Shown: piece after piece, positions 5,898 through 6,017 of the stretch
How the letters are laid out: each line of letters starts with the position of its first letter
How positions within the stretch are numbered: position 1 is the first letter of the stretch
NCBI GenBank assembly: GCA_024645065.1
Contig: JAHEGP010000198.1
Span: forward strand, 1 to 6,017
Source of the DNA: Cellvibrionales bacterium
GTDB lineage: Bacteria; Pseudomonadota; Gammaproteobacteria; Pseudomonadales; JAHEGP01
Length of the DNA: 6,017 bases
Reading direction: 5' to 3'
Made by a program: the position numbers and the translations under genes
Notes under the pieces: model-generated
Told to the model about the DNA's origin: nothing
The model's database searches: none
What the model saw: only the letters and a program-made list of their open reading frames with translations

Positions 5898-6017
5898 CTA
5901 GCAAATCTTCAATTCGGGGCGGCCGGTGCGGACCCTCTGGCTGGAAAATTTCCTGCGCAGGGCGTCCAGCCGAAGCTGATGCAAAACGGCGTCCAGCACT
6001 GTGTCGCTGGATTGGGT
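5898..6017 (-). CDS. C-terminal end of an unidentified protein (partial)
   Basis: A frame open from the right edge gives 39 codons and a TAG stop. The peptide contains SDTVLDAVLHQLRLDALRRKF, a likely amphipathic leucine-rich helix, and ends in RTGRPELKIC after a basic stretch. Thirty of 39 codons end in G or C, higher than the competing plus-strand frame, which supports coding. I do not recognise the family and assign no function. The gene lies in the same direction as the xseB operon, separated from its start by 203 bp that hold the hairpin and promoter described above, so it is probably a separate transcription unit. Confidence 0.5.
   Translation of the reverse strand, partial: TQSSDTVLDAVLHQLRLDALRRKFSSQRVRTGRPELKIC

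Noticed and set aside
5881..6017. Plus-strand frame open to the right edge
   Set aside because: Its third codon positions are less G/C-rich than those of the opposite minus-strand frame, and it lacks a convincing start with a ribosome binding site.

Overview
The window reads as an ordinary, densely packed chromosomal segment of a gammaproteobacterium, rich in G and C by eye. The protein sequences and the xseB-ispA-dxs order recall Pseudomonas and marine groups such as Cellvibrionales/Halieaceae. That placement is an inference from remembered family sequences, not a search. I see no insertion sequence, phage gene, CRISPR array, rRNA or tRNA.

Left part (1-1187): the last 38 codons of hemE (uroporphyrinogen decarboxylase) run rightward and meet a leftward LpxL/HtrB-type lipid A acyltransferase gene. 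A 112-bp gap then separates the acyltransferase from a rightward gene and should hold promoters for both strands.

Middle (1188-2505): two rightward genes. The first encodes a small, probably periplasmic retropepsin-like aspartic protease with a conserved DTGAS active site. The second is ribA (GTP cyclohydrolase II), which starts at GTG and has a likely promoter of its own.

Right part (2513-5694): a leftward xseB-ispA-dxs operon, with dxs converging on ribA across only 7 bp. xseB and ispA overlap by ATGA, and a 63 to 87-bp spacer precedes dxs depending on its start. Dxs makes 1-deoxy-D-xylulose 5-phosphate, the entry to the MEP isoprenoid pathway, and IspA condenses the resulting C5 units to farnesyl diphosphate. 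The operon therefore holds the first step of C5 unit synthesis and the enzyme that uses those units, for quinone, undecaprenyl phosphate and heme-side-chain synthesis. XseB is the small subunit of exonuclease VII and is a traditional operon companion without a metabolic link. Upstream of xseB lie a putative promoter and a hairpin terminator, then the C-terminal end of an unidentified leftward gene that runs off the window.

No clearly new system is visible. The points most worth checking are the protease with its GspC/PilP-like N-terminal region, the dxs start with a palindrome where the Shine-Dalgarno should be, and the competing hairpins upstream of xseB.
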